64,000 nt of DNA, from positions 62,001 through 126,000 of the forward strand of contig NZ_CANMAA010000009.1 of NCBI RefSeq assembly GCF_947495735.1. The letters are read 5' to 3'. The notes beneath the pieces are model-generated. The model did no database searches, was not told the DNA's origin, and saw only the letters and a list, made by a program, of their open reading frames with translations. Within the stretch, counting starts at the first letter, position 1, and every line of letters begins with the position of its first letter. Below, piece after piece: positions 52,240-60,217 of this stretch. Both the position numbers and the translations under genes were made by a program. The DNA is from an uncultured Pseudokineococcus sp. (GTDB taxonomy: Bacteria > Actinomycetota > Actinomycetes > Actinomycetales > Quadrisphaeraceae).

Positions 52240-52403
52240 GCACTCCGACGGCACATCGCCGCTCGAGGGCCCCTCTCCCCGCACTCTGTCGACACATCGC
52301 CGCTCGAGGGCCCCTCTCCCCGCACTCTGTCGGCACATCGCCGCTCGAGGGCCCCTCTCCCCGCACTCCGTCGACACCTCGCCGTCCCGGCGCTCCTGCT
52401 CCC
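52240..52403. repeat. 41-bp tandem repeat array, four units (array A)
   Basis: Units start at 52240, 52281, 52322 and 52363, each 41 bp. Units 2 and 3 differ by one base. Each begins GCACTCTGTCGACACATCG (or a close variant) and continues CCGCTCGAGGGCCCCTCTCC. A degenerate fifth unit follows to about 52446. It fills the gap between fprA and the NmrA-like gene. Confidence 0.95.
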
Positions 52404-52449
52404 GGCACCTCGACGCCAGATCGCCGGGGCGTCAGATCGCCGGGGGCGC

Positions 52450-53853
52450 CTACCGGGGACGGCTCTCCCGGGCGGCGGCGAGCAGGTCGTCCCGGCTGAC
52501 CAGCTTCACGCGAGGACGACCGGCGTCGACGCCGGCGCGCAGCTCGGCGGCGTCGATGCTGCGCCAGCCGTCGAGGTCGACGACGTGCAGGCCGCCCTCG
52601 CGCAGGCGGGCCACGAGGTCGAGCGGGTCGGCGGGCGGGACGGCGCCCGCGGGCTCGTGCTCGAGGTCGGCGAGCAGGCTCGCGGTCGTGGCGCGCGCGT
52701 CCTTGCGCGTGCTCCCCACCAGGCCGACCGGGCCGGTCTTCAGCCAGCCCACCACGTAGAGGCCGGGCACCGGCTCCCCGTCGGCGGACAGGACGCGACC
52801 GGCGTCGTTCGGGACGACGCCGCGGGACTCGTCGAACGGCGCCCCGGGGACCGGCCGGCTGCGGTAGCCGACCGCGCGGTAGACGGCCTGCACGGGCAGG
52901 TCCTCCACGACGCCCGCGGCGCCGGCGTGCGCGCGGCGGGTGCGCAGCCCGGTCACGCGGCCCTCCGCCTGCCCGAGGACCTCGACGGGCGCCCGCGAGA
53001 AGTGCAGGTGCACCCGCCGCGGGGCGCCGGTCGGCGCGCGCTCGGCGAAGGACGCGAGCGCCTCCACCACCTGCCGGGCGCGCCGGTCGTGCTCCAGGTG
53101 CTCGACCGCCTCGGGCGGGAGCACGAGGTCGGCGCGGTCGACGACGACGTCCACGCCGGGCACGGAGCCGAGCTCGCGGAGCTCCAGCGGGGAGAAGCGC
53201 GCGTGCTCGGGCCCGCGGCGGCCCACCACGTGCACGTCGGTGAGCGCCGACGCCGCGAGGCCGGCGTGGACGGCGGCGGGCACCTCGGTGGCCAGCAGGT
53301 CCTCCGCGGGCCGGGCGAGCACGCGCGCGACGTCCAGCGCGACGTTCCCGACGCCGAGGACGGCGACCTCCCGGGCCGACAGGTCCCAGTCGCGGGGCGC
53401 CTCCGGGTGGCCCTGGTACCAGGCGACGAGCTCGCTGGCGCCCCAGCACCCGGGCAGGTCGACGCCGGGCAGCTCGATCGGTGCGTCCGTGCTCGAGCCG
53501 GTCGCGAGCACGACGGCGTCGTAGGCCGCCCGCAGCTCGTCGAGGGTGACGTCGCGGCCCACCTCGACGTTGGCGACGAGGCGGACGTCGGGGTGGTCGA
53601 GGACGTCGGCGAGGGTCGAGACCACGGCCTTCATCTCCGGGTGGTCGGGCGAGACGCCGTAGCGGACCAGCCCGAAGGGCACCGGCAGCCGCTCGAGGAC
53701 GTCGACGCGCGCGCCGCGGGCCAGACCGGCCGCGACGAGCGACCCGGCGGTGTGGACCCCCGCCGGCCCGGAGCCCACGACCGCCACCCTCAGGGGCGGA
53801 CGAGCGGGCCCGGGCGGGCCGGGGTCGGTGGCAGGTGCGGCGTCGCTGCTCAC
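52450..53853 (-). CDS. fprA: Ferredoxin-NADP reductase FprA (adrenodoxin-reductase type)
   Basis: 467 residues. VAVVGSGPAGVHTAGSLVAAG (FAD), PFGLVRYGVSPDHPEMKAV, VAVLGVGNVALDVARVLA (NADP) and GWLKTGPVGLVGSTRKDARAT are the FprA/adrenodoxin reductase blocks. It passes electrons from NADPH to ferredoxin, supporting cytochromes P450 or Fe-S proteins. No ferredoxin or P450 gene is in the window. GTG 53853 is preceded by CAGGAT at 7 nt. Divergent from the Tudor-like gene. Confidence 0.93.
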   Translation of the reverse strand: MSSDAAPATDPGPPGPARPPLRVAVVGSGPAGVHTAGSLVAAGLARGARVDVLERLPVPFGLVRYGVSPDHPEMKAVVSTLADVLDHPDVRLVANVEVGRDVTLDELRAAYDAVVLATGSSTDAPIELPGVDLPGCWGASELVAWYQGHPEAPRDWDLSAREVAVLGVGNVALDVARVLARPAEDLLATEVPAAVHAGLAASALTDVHVVGRRGPEHARFSPLELRELGSVPGVDVVVDRADLVLPPEAVEHLEHDRRARQVVEALASFAERAPTGAPRRVHLHFSRAPVEVLGQAEGRVTGLRTRRAHAGAAGVVEDLPVQAVYRAVGYRSRPVPGAPFDESRGVVPNDAGRVLSADGEPVPGLYVVGWLKTGPVGLVGSTRKDARATTASLLADLEHEPAGAVPPADPLDLVARLREGGLHVVDLDGWRSIDAAELRAGVDAGRPRVKLVSRDDLLAAARESRPR

Positions 53854-54043
53854 GTCGGCGATCCTGCCACCGCCGCCCCCTCAGCGGCGGGCTGCGCCGA
53901 CCTCCGTGGCCGAGCGCACCGGCGACTGGAGGAGCTGGTGGGCGTGGTGCGCGGCGGCGGCACCGACGAGTCCGGCCCTCACCGACCGCAGCCGTCCGGG
54001 GGGCGTGGTTCCCACTGCCGCCGATCGGGGTGACACTGGGTGC

Positions 54044-54265
54044 ATGGCCTCCTCCGCTCCCAAGCGCCACCTGAAGACGAGTCCTTTCGCGGAGCGCGTC
54101 GTCGCTCCCGCGGAGCACTACGAGATCGACGACCGCGTCAACCACGACGTCCACGGCCTCGGCCGCGTCGTCTCCGTCGACGGCGAGGCCCAGGCGCAGG
54201 TCACCGTCCGGTTCTCCCAGGGCCTGGTGCGCGTCAACAACAACCGGCGCCTCTTCAAGCTCTGA
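54044..54265 (+). CDS. Small Tudor/CarD-like domain protein
   Basis: 73 residues. YEIDDRVNHDVHGLGRVVSVDGEAQAQVTVRF is a compact beta-barrel like the CarD N-terminal or UvrD C-terminal Tudor segments, with GRVVSV at the turn; the tail VNNNRRLFKL is basic. It may contact RNA polymerase or nucleic acid; no partner seen. Conserved small proteins of this kind occur in actinobacteria. ATG 54044 is the natural start; an upstream frame to 53750 is antisense to fprA. Confidence 0.65.
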   Translation: MASSAPKRHLKTSPFAERVVAPAEHYEIDDRVNHDVHGLGRVVSVDGEAQAQVTVRFSQGLVRVNNNRRLFKL

Positions 54266-54390
54266 CCCGCCCGTCCGTGCGGCACCACTCCGGCACCGAC
54301 TGACCCCCCGGGGGCCTGCACGCCCGCGGTGACGACCCCGGGCCGGCGCCCGAGGCGCGCCGGCGGCGGGGCGTCGCGCGGCCGACCTCG

Positions 54391-54396
54391 TAGGGT
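54391..54396 (+). promoter_or_regulatory. -10 element of leaderless MFS gene
   Basis: TAGGGT, 6 nt before the GTG at 54403. Confidence 0.55.
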
Positions 54397-54402
54397 CCAG
54401 CC

Positions 54403-55665
54403 GTGACGAGCGGGTGGCAGGACTACCGGGAGGTCCTGCGCACCGGCAGCGCGGCCCGTCCCTTCACGGCGGCGGTGGTAGCCCGCCTTCCCATCGCGAT
54501 GGCGCCCTTCGGCACGCTGCTGCTCGTCGAGGAGACGCGGGGGTCCTACTTCGTCGCCGGCCTCGTCACGGCGGCCTACGCGGTCGGGGTGGGCGTCGGC
54601 TCCCCCGTCTGGGGCCGGCTGATCGACCGCCACGGCCAGGCGAGGGTCATCGCGCCGACGGTGACGGCGAGCGCCGTCCTGCTGGCCCTCTTCGCCCTGG
54701 CGACGGCCGCGCTGGCTCCGCTGCCCCTCCTGGTGGCGCTCGTGGCGGCGGCCGGCGCCACCTCCCCGCCGTTCAGCTCGGCCATGCGGATGAGCTGGCG
54801 GGTCGTGCTGCCGCCCCGGCTGTGGCGCACGGGCTACGCCCTGGACGCCTCGGCCGTCGAGGCCCTCTTCGTCGGCGGCCCACTGCTGCTCTCCGTCCTC
54901 CTCCCGCACCTGCCCCCGGCGGGTCCGCTGCTCGCGACCGCCGTCCTGCACGTGACGGGCGGCCTGCTCTACGCCGGGAGCCGTCCCGCGCGGCTGCCCC
55001 CCGAGGCCGCCGTCCCGCTCGACGGCGCCCTCGGCGCCCTGGCCGCGGACGACCCGGCGCGGCGGGCGGCGCGGGTGCTCACCCCGCCGCTGGTCGCGGT
55101 GCTCGCCGTCGGCCTCGCCATGGCCGTCTCGTTCGGCTTCGTCGACACCTCGCTGGCCGCGACCGCGCGGGAGGTGCTGCAGGACGAGGCGCGGCTGGGG
55201 GTCCTGCTCGGGTCGATCGCGAGCGGCAGCGTCATCGGGGGCCTCGCCTACGGGCTGCTGGCCCACTCACCGGCGGAGCGGCGGCGCCTGCCCGTCCTGC
55301 TCGCCGGCTTCGCCGCCGGGCTCGCCGCCCTGGCCGTCATCGTCGACGGCGGAGCCCCGCTCCACCTGACCATGCCCGTGCTGTTCGCGACGGGGCTGAC
55401 CATCGCCCCGTCGCTGATCCTCCTGCAGGCGCTCGTCGACGCCCTGGCGCCGGACGGGCGCCGCGGCGAGAGCCAGGCGTGGCTGTCCACCGCCACGGTC
55501 ACCGGCGGGGCCGCCGGCACGGCGATCGCCGGCCTCCTCGTCGACCGCGGCGGCCCGGCCCTCGCGCTCGGGGCGGGCTCCGGCGCGCTCGCCGTCGCCG
55601 TCGTCCTCGCGCTCACCGCCCAGCCGTCCTGGGCACGACGGGACGTCGCCGCCGCCGTCCCGTGA
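54403..55665 (+). CDS. Major facilitator superfamily transporter
   Basis: 420 residues, about 12 TM segments. SYFVAGLVTAAYAVGVGVGSPVWGRLIDRHGQARVIAP is the TM2-3 loop signature; symmetric GGLAYGLLAHSPAERRRLPVL is in the second half. Probably drug or small-molecule efflux; substrate unknown. Leaderless GTG start. Flanked by the 41-bp arrays on both sides (array B begins 6 bp after its stop). Confidence 0.85.
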   Translation: MTSGWQDYREVLRTGSAARPFTAAVVARLPIAMAPFGTLLLVEETRGSYFVAGLVTAAYAVGVGVGSPVWGRLIDRHGQARVIAPTVTASAVLLALFALATAALAPLPLLVALVAAAGATSPPFSSAMRMSWRVVLPPRLWRTGYALDASAVEALFVGGPLLLSVLLPHLPPAGPLLATAVLHVTGGLLYAGSRPARLPPEAAVPLDGALGALAADDPARRAARVLTPPLVAVLAVGLAMAVSFGFVDTSLAATAREVLQDEARLGVLLGSIASGSVIGGLAYGLLAHSPAERRRLPVLLAGFAAGLAALAVIVDGGAPLHLTMPVLFATGLTIAPSLILLQALVDALAPDGRRGESQAWLSTATVTGGAAGTAIAGLLVDRGGPALALGAGSGALAVAVVLALTAQPSWARRDVAAAVP

Positions 55666-55671
55666 TGAGCC

Positions 55672-55876
55672 GCACTCTGTCGGCACCGTGCCGCCGAGGG
55701 CACCCCTGAGGCGCACTCTGTCGACACCCTGCCGCTGAGGGGCCCCCTGAGGCGCACTGTGTCGACACAGTGCCGCCGAAGGCACTTCTCAAGCGCACTG
55801 TGTCGACACCTTGCCGCGAAGGGTGCCCCTCAGCGGCACTACGTCGACAGAGTGCCGCCGAGGGCACCTCGGTCAG
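55672..55876. repeat. 41-bp tandem repeat array, five units (array B)
   Basis: Units start at 55672, 55713, 55754, 55795 and 55836, with exact 41-bp spacing. Core GCACTSTGTCGACAC, then TGCCGCYGAGGGC. Unit 3 contains the perfect 18-bp palindrome CACTGTGTCGACACAGTG. Same orientation as array A. The last unit runs into the DsbA stop codon. Confidence 0.95.
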
Positions 55877-56610
55877 ATCGCGCAGCCCTCCGGGCCGCAG
55901 GCGTGGTCGGCCGCACCGGCGCCGGGGGCAGCGGCGCCGACGAGGGTGAGCGGCGAGCGCTCGTCCCACGCGCGCTGCAGCACGGCGAGCAGCTGCTCCG
56001 CCGGCTGCGCCCCGGCGACGCCGTACCGACGGTCGACGACGAAGAAGGGCACGCCCGTCGCACCCAGCGCGGCGGCCTCGGCCTCCTCGGCGCGGACGGC
56101 GTCCACGTAGCGGCCCTCGGCGAGGACGGCGCGCACCTCGTCGGCGTCCAGGCCGGCGTCGACCGCGAGGCGCACGAGGACCTCGTGGTCCCCCACGGCC
56201 TCGCCCTCGGTGAAGTACCCGCGCAGCAGGCGCTCCTTGGCGGCGTCCTGGAGGCCGCGCTCGGCCGCCAGGTGCAGCACCTGGTGCGCGTCCAGGGTGT
56301 TCGCGGCGACCGCGAGGTCGAAGCGCATCTCGACGCCGTCCGCGGCGGCGGCGGCCGTCATCGAGTCGACCATCCCCTGGCCCTGCTCGACCGAGGTGCC
56401 GTACTTGGCGGCCAGGCGACGGGCGTAGTCGCCCGGCTCGCGGGCGGCGTCACCGGGGGCCGCCGAGCGCGCCGACGGGTCGAGCTCGAAGGCCCGCCAG
56501 ACCACCTCCACCTCGTCGGCGTGGGGGAAGCGCGCGAGCGCCTCCTCGAGCCGGCGCTTGCCGATGTAGCACCACGGGCACACGACGTCGGACCAGACCT
56601 CAACCTGCAT
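55873..56610 (-). CDS. DsbA family oxidoreductase (FrnE-like)
   Basis: 245 residues. VEVWSDVVCPWCYIGKRRLEEAL with a CPWC redox pair, then a helical insert and GVPFFVVDRRYGVAGAQPAEQL (cis-Pro loop). Cytosolic (no signal), like FrnE or 2-hydroxychromene-2-carboxylate isomerase relatives; likely a disulfide-handling protein. A C-terminal CGPEGC adds a second Cys pair. ATG 56610 is chosen over the upstream in-frame ATG. Confidence 0.9.
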   Translation of the reverse strand: MQVEVWSDVVCPWCYIGKRRLEEALARFPHADEVEVVWRAFELDPSARSAAPGDAAREPGDYARRLAAKYGTSVEQGQGMVDSMTAAAAADGVEMRFDLAVAANTLDAHQVLHLAAERGLQDAAKERLLRGYFTEGEAVGDHEVLVRLAVDAGLDADEVRAVLAEGRYVDAVRAEEAEAAALGATGVPFFVVDRRYGVAGAQPAEQLLAVLQRAWDERSPLTLVGAAAPGAGAADHACGPEGCAI

Positions 56611-56684
56611 GCCCGCTCCAACACCGCGGCGCCGCACCGGCTTCCCGGTGCCCGACGCGCCTGGCCCCCGCCGGGCCGGACGCA

Positions 56685-56721
56685 CGACGGCCCCGCCCCC
56701 GGCGAGGGGGCGGGGCCGTCG
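56685..56721 (-). terminator. Terminator of the OYE gene
   Basis: A 16-bp perfect stem (CGACGGCCCCGCCCCC and its complement) with a GGCGA loop, 9 nt past the OYE stop and upstream of the DsbA gene. Confidence 0.75.
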
Positions 56722-56730
56722 GAGGGTGGG

Positions 56731-57882
56731 TCAGGCGGACAGGCGCGGGTAGTCCGTGTAGCCCTCGGCGCCCGTGCCGTAGAAGGTCGACGCGTTCGGC
56801 TCGTTCTCCGGCGCGCCGGCCTGCCAGCGCTCGACGAGGTCGGGGTTGGCGATGAGGGGGCGCCCCACCGCCACCGCGTCCGCGAGGCCCGAGGCGACGA
56901 GGTGGCCCGCCTCGTCGCGCGTCGTCGCGGTGCTGAAGCCGCTGTTGGCCATGAGCGGGGCGCCCGAGCGGCCGCGCAGGTCGGCGACGAGGTCGTCGGC
57001 CGGGTCGGCGCGCAGCACGCTGACGTAGGCCAGGCCGAGCGGGGCGATGCCGTCCATGAGCGCGCCGTAGGTGGCCGCGACGTCCTCGGCGTCCTCCTCG
57101 AGGACGTCCTGGATCCCGTGGGCGGGCGAGATGCGGATGCCCACGCGTCCGGCCCCGATCTCGGCGGCGACGGCCGTGGCGATCTCCACGCCCAGGCGGG
57201 CGCGGGCCTGGGGGCTGCCGCCGTAGGCGTCGGTGCGCGTGTTCGACACCGGGGAGAGGAACTCGTGCAGGAGGTACCCGTTGGCGCTGTGCAGCTCGAC
57301 GCCGTCCAGGCCCGCGTCGACCACGCGGCGGGCTGCGGCGACGTGGTCGGCCACGACCTGGCGGACCTCGTCCGTCGTCAGCGCGTGCGGCTCGTCGTAG
57401 GGCAGCTTCCCCTGCGCCGTGTGCGCCTCGCCGGAGAGCCGGATGGCGCTGGGCGCCACGACGCGCTCGGTGCCCGTGACCGCGGTGTGCGCCACGCGCC
57501 CCCCGTGCATGACCTGCATGACGACCAGCCCGCCGCGCTCGTGCACGGCGTCGGCGACCCGGCGCCAGCCGGCGACCTGCTCGTCCGTGACGATGCCCGG
57601 CTGGCCGGGGTACGTGCGGCTGTCCTGCGTCGGGTAGGTGCCCTCGGTGACGATGAGCCCCGCGCTCGCGCGCTGCGCGTAGTGCTCGACGACGAGGTCG
57701 CCGGGGACGCCGGACTCCCCGGAGCGGGTGCGGGTCAGCGGCGCCATGGCGACGCGGTTGCGCAGGTGCAGGTCGCCGAGGTCCACGGGCGTGAACAGGC
57801 TGCGGACCTCGTCGGAGACGCCCGGGGCGCCGGGACCGGTGCTCTGGGCGGGGACCGGGGAGGTGGTCGTCGTGGAGTCCAT
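56731..57882 (-). CDS. Old yellow enzyme family FMN oxidoreductase
   Basis: 383 residues. LFTPVDLGDLHLRNRVAMAPLTRTRSG, VMQVMHGGRVAH, DGVELHSANGYLLHEFLSPVSNTRTDAYGGS (catalytic HxxN) and DAVAVGRPLIANPDLVERW. It reduces activated C=C bonds with NADPH (NemA-like). ATG 57882 is preferred over GTG/ATG further up. Divergent from the SDR gene by 173 bp. Confidence 0.93.
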   Translation of the reverse strand: MDSTTTTSPVPAQSTGPGAPGVSDEVRSLFTPVDLGDLHLRNRVAMAPLTRTRSGESGVPGDLVVEHYAQRASAGLIVTEGTYPTQDSRTYPGQPGIVTDEQVAGWRRVADAVHERGGLVVMQVMHGGRVAHTAVTGTERVVAPSAIRLSGEAHTAQGKLPYDEPHALTTDEVRQVVADHVAAARRVVDAGLDGVELHSANGYLLHEFLSPVSNTRTDAYGGSPQARARLGVEIATAVAAEIGAGRVGIRISPAHGIQDVLEEDAEDVAATYGALMDGIAPLGLAYVSVLRADPADDLVADLRGRSGAPLMANSGFSTATTRDEAGHLVASGLADAVAVGRPLIANPDLVERWQAGAPENEPNASTFYGTGAEGYTDYPRLSA

Positions 57883-58055
57883 GGGTGCTGCCTCTCGCTG
57901 AGCGGCCCGGCGCGGGCGCCGGGGTGTCGGCAGCCGCAACCGCCGACCGGGGGCGGGTGTTCCAGCGCTCACGCAGTCGCGGCCCCGGCGGTCGCAGGAG
58001 CAGGGAGGACGAGCGCGCGGGCGCGGGCAGGACGAGCGCGGGGAGGATGGGCGGC

Positions 58056-58841
58056 ATGGGGCTGCTGGAGCGACGGGTCGTGCTGGTCAGCGGCGGCACG
58101 CAGGGGGTGGGCGCCGGCGTCGCGCGGGCCGCCGCGCGCGAGGGCGCCGACGTCGTGGTGACCGGGCGCCGGCCCGAGGTCGGCGAGGCCCTGGTCGCGG
58201 AGCTGCGCGGGCTCCTCGCCGAGGGCCGGGCCGCGCACTACGTGGCGGCCGACGTCGCCGACGTCGCGAGCGCGCAGGCGTCCGTGGCCGCCGTGGTCGA
58301 GCGCTTCGGCCGGGTGGACGGCCTCGTCAACGCCGCCGGGCTCACCAGCCGCGGCACGCTGCTCGACACGACGCCCGAGCTGTTCGACGCCCACGTCGCG
58401 GTGAACCTCCGCGGGCCGTTCTTCCTCATGCAGGCGGCCGTCGCCGACATGGTGCGCCGCGGGGAGCCCGGCGCCGTCGTCAACGTCACGAGCACCTCGG
58501 CGCACGGCGGCCAGCCGTACCTGGCCCCCTACGTCGCCGCCAAGGCCGGTCTCGCGGGCGTCACGCGCAACGCCGCGCACGCCCACCGCTTCGACCGGGT
58601 GCGGATCAACGCGCTGAACATCGGCTGGACCGACACCGAGGGCGAGGACGCGACCCAGCGCGTCTTCCACGGCGCCGGCGACGACTGGCGCGAGCGGGCC
58701 GCGCAGCAGCTGCCGATGGGCAGGCTCGGGCAGGTGGACGAGATCGCCGACGTGGTCGTGCTGCTGCTGTCCGACCGCAGCGGCGTCGTCACCGGCTCCG
58801 TCATCGACTGGGACCAGAACGTCCTCGGCGGCATGGACTGA
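58056..58841 (+). CDS. Short-chain dehydrogenase/reductase
   Basis: 261 residues. VVLVSGGTQGVGAGVARAAAREGADVVVTGR (cofactor), VNAAGL, VVNVTSTSAHGG (catalytic Ser) and YLAPYVAAKAGLAG (YxxxK), then GWTDTEGEDATQRV. Substrate unknown, probably a sugar or polyol. GGGAGG lies 10-15 nt before ATG 58056; ATG 58047 is too close to it. The Gfo/Idh gene follows 14 bp later. Confidence 0.92.
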   Translation: MGLLERRVVLVSGGTQGVGAGVARAAAREGADVVVTGRRPEVGEALVAELRGLLAEGRAAHYVAADVADVASAQASVAAVVERFGRVDGLVNAAGLTSRGTLLDTTPELFDAHVAVNLRGPFFLMQAAVADMVRRGEPGAVVNVTSTSAHGGQPYLAPYVAAKAGLAGVTRNAAHAHRFDRVRINALNIGWTDTEGEDATQRVFHGAGDDWRERAAQQLPMGRLGQVDEIADVVVLLLSDRSGVVTGSVIDWDQNVLGGMD

Positions 58842-58855
58842 TCCAGGATGGCGCC

Positions 58856-59887
58856 ATGAGCGACGCCCCGACCCCCACGACCGACCGGCTGCGCCTCGGC
58901 GTCCTCGGTGCCGCGCGCATCACCGAGGAGGCGCTCACCGAGCCGGCGCGGCGCACCGGGCACCGGCTCGTCGCCGTCGCCGCGCGCGACCGCGGGCGCG
59001 CCGAGGAGCTGGCCGAGCGGGCGGGGGTCGAGCGGGTGCTCGACACCTACGAGGAGGTCCTCGCCGACCCCGAGGTGGAGGTCGTCTACGACCCGACGCC
59101 CAACGCGCTCCACGGCGTCTGGAACCTCGCCGCGGTCCGCGCCGGCAAGCACGTCCTCACCGAGAAGCCCGCCGCCGCCTGCGCCGCCGACGCGCGCGTC
59201 GTCGCCGCTGCGGCCGCGGAGGCGGGCGTCCACGTCGTCGAGGCGTTCCACCACCTGCACCACCCCGTGCACCGCCGGCTGGTCGAGCTGCTGGCCTCCG
59301 GGGAGCTCGGCGAGCTGCAGCGCGTCGAGGTGGACGTGCTCGTGCCCCCTCCGGGCGACGGCGACCCCCGCTGGTCGCTCGAGCTCGGCGGCGGCGCCCT
59401 CATGGACCTCGGGTGCTACGGCCTGCGGACCCTGCGCGCGCTCGCGCCGCTGGTCGGCGGCGACCCGGTCGTCACGGGCGCCCGCGCCGTCGAGCACCCC
59501 GCCTTCCCCGGCGTCGACGCCGAGCTCGTCGCCGACCTGGCGCTGCCCTCGGGCGCCACCGCGGTCGTGCGCAGCCTCATGGGCGGCGACGAGGTGCGCT
59601 TCTCCGCGCGCCTCGTCGGCAGCCGCGGCGAGGCCCTCGCGCCGTGCTTCATCAAGCCGCAGTGGGACGACCGCGTCGTCGTCCGCACCGGCGACGGCGA
59701 GCGCACCGAGCACCTCGGCACGCGGTCCTCCTACGACCACCAGCTCGACGCGCTGGCGCGCCTGCTGCGCGGCGCGGCAGCGCAGGACGACCCCGACCTC
59801 GGCCCCGAGGACGCCGTGGCGACGATGGAGCTCGTCGACTCCTGCTACGAGGCAGCAGGTCTCGGGCCGCGACCCGCCGTGCTCTGA
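58856..59887 (+). CDS. Gfo/Idh/MocA family oxidoreductase
   Basis: 343 residues. LRLGVLGAARITEEALTEPARRTGHRLVAVAARD, VVYDPTPNALHGVWNLAAVRAGKHVLTEKPAA (EKP motif) and GGGALMDLGCYGLRTLR. NAD(P)-dependent sugar or inositol dehydrogenase. ATG 58856 is preceded by CAGGATGGCGCC. Directly downstream of the SDR, so probably one transcript. Confidence 0.92.
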   Translation: MSDAPTPTTDRLRLGVLGAARITEEALTEPARRTGHRLVAVAARDRGRAEELAERAGVERVLDTYEEVLADPEVEVVYDPTPNALHGVWNLAAVRAGKHVLTEKPAAACAADARVVAAAAAEAGVHVVEAFHHLHHPVHRRLVELLASGELGELQRVEVDVLVPPPGDGDPRWSLELGGGALMDLGCYGLRTLRALAPLVGGDPVVTGARAVEHPAFPGVDAELVADLALPSGATAVVRSLMGGDEVRFSARLVGSRGEALAPCFIKPQWDDRVVVRTGDGERTEHLGTRSSYDHQLDALARLLRGAAAQDDPDLGPEDAVATMELVDSCYEAAGLGPRPAVL

Positions 59888-59942
59888 CCGTGAGCACGGC
59901 CCGGGTGCTGGCGAGGGTGGCGCCGGCCTCACGGCCGCCGGG

Positions 59943-60113
59943 GTGGTGTCTCGCGGCGCGGCGCTCGGACTGATCGCGCTCACCGCAGAGGAGGGCGGCG
60001 GGGCCAGCACCGGCGGGGGTCTGCTCCTCGTGCTCGGCGCCCTCCTCGTCGTCGCGGGTGCCGCCGTGGGGATGGCGGCCCCCGTGGCGGGCGCCCTTGA
60101 TCGACGTCCCTGA
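59943..60113 (+). CDS. Possible small membrane protein
   Basis: 56 residues from GTG 59943: two hydrophobic stretches (SRGAALGLIALTA and GLLLVLGALLVVAGAAVGMAAPV) with a Gly-rich turn. Nothing recognised and no ribosome site seen; could be an accidental frame. It occupies part of the 326-bp gap 59888-60213, which otherwise holds a possible promoter (60146-60151) and a short leader frame. Confidence 0.25.
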   Translation: MVSRGAALGLIALTAEEGGGASTGGGLLLVLGALLVVAGAAVGMAAPVAGALDRRP

Positions 60114-60145
60114 GCCGCGCCGCGACGCGCCCGGCCGGCGCGGAC

Positions 60146-60151
60146 TACCGT
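60146..60151 (+). promoter_or_regulatory. -10 element upstream of the dioxygenase gene
   Basis: TACCGT, 6 nt before GTG 60158 and 62 nt before the dioxygenase ATG. If transcription starts at 60158, a short leader frame is translated first. Confidence 0.45.
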
Positions 60152-60157
60152 CCGGGC

Positions 60158-60217
60158 GTGCTCGCGCGGTCGCGGGCGCCGCCAGCGAGGACGCACGCGA
60201 GAGGACTCGACCCATGA
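60158..60217 (+). CDS. Possible leaderless upstream mini-ORF (19 codons)
   Basis: GTG 60158 opens 19 codons that end in TGA overlapping the dioxygenase start as ATGA. The peptide is Arg/Ala-rich (VLARSRAPPARTHARGLDP). Placement after a TANNNT box and the exact overlap suggest a translationally coupled leader; there is no evidence beyond the DNA pattern. Confidence 0.35.
   Translation: MLARSRAPPARTHARGLDP

Noticed and set aside
52224-52377. ATG start at 52377 for the NmrA-like gene
   Set aside because: Would translate through the 41-bp repeats; GTG 52224 has a good ribosome site and starts at the Rossmann fold.
52240-52403. CRISPR array (arrays A and B)
   Set aside because: 41-bp units touch each other with no variable spacers between; no cas genes.
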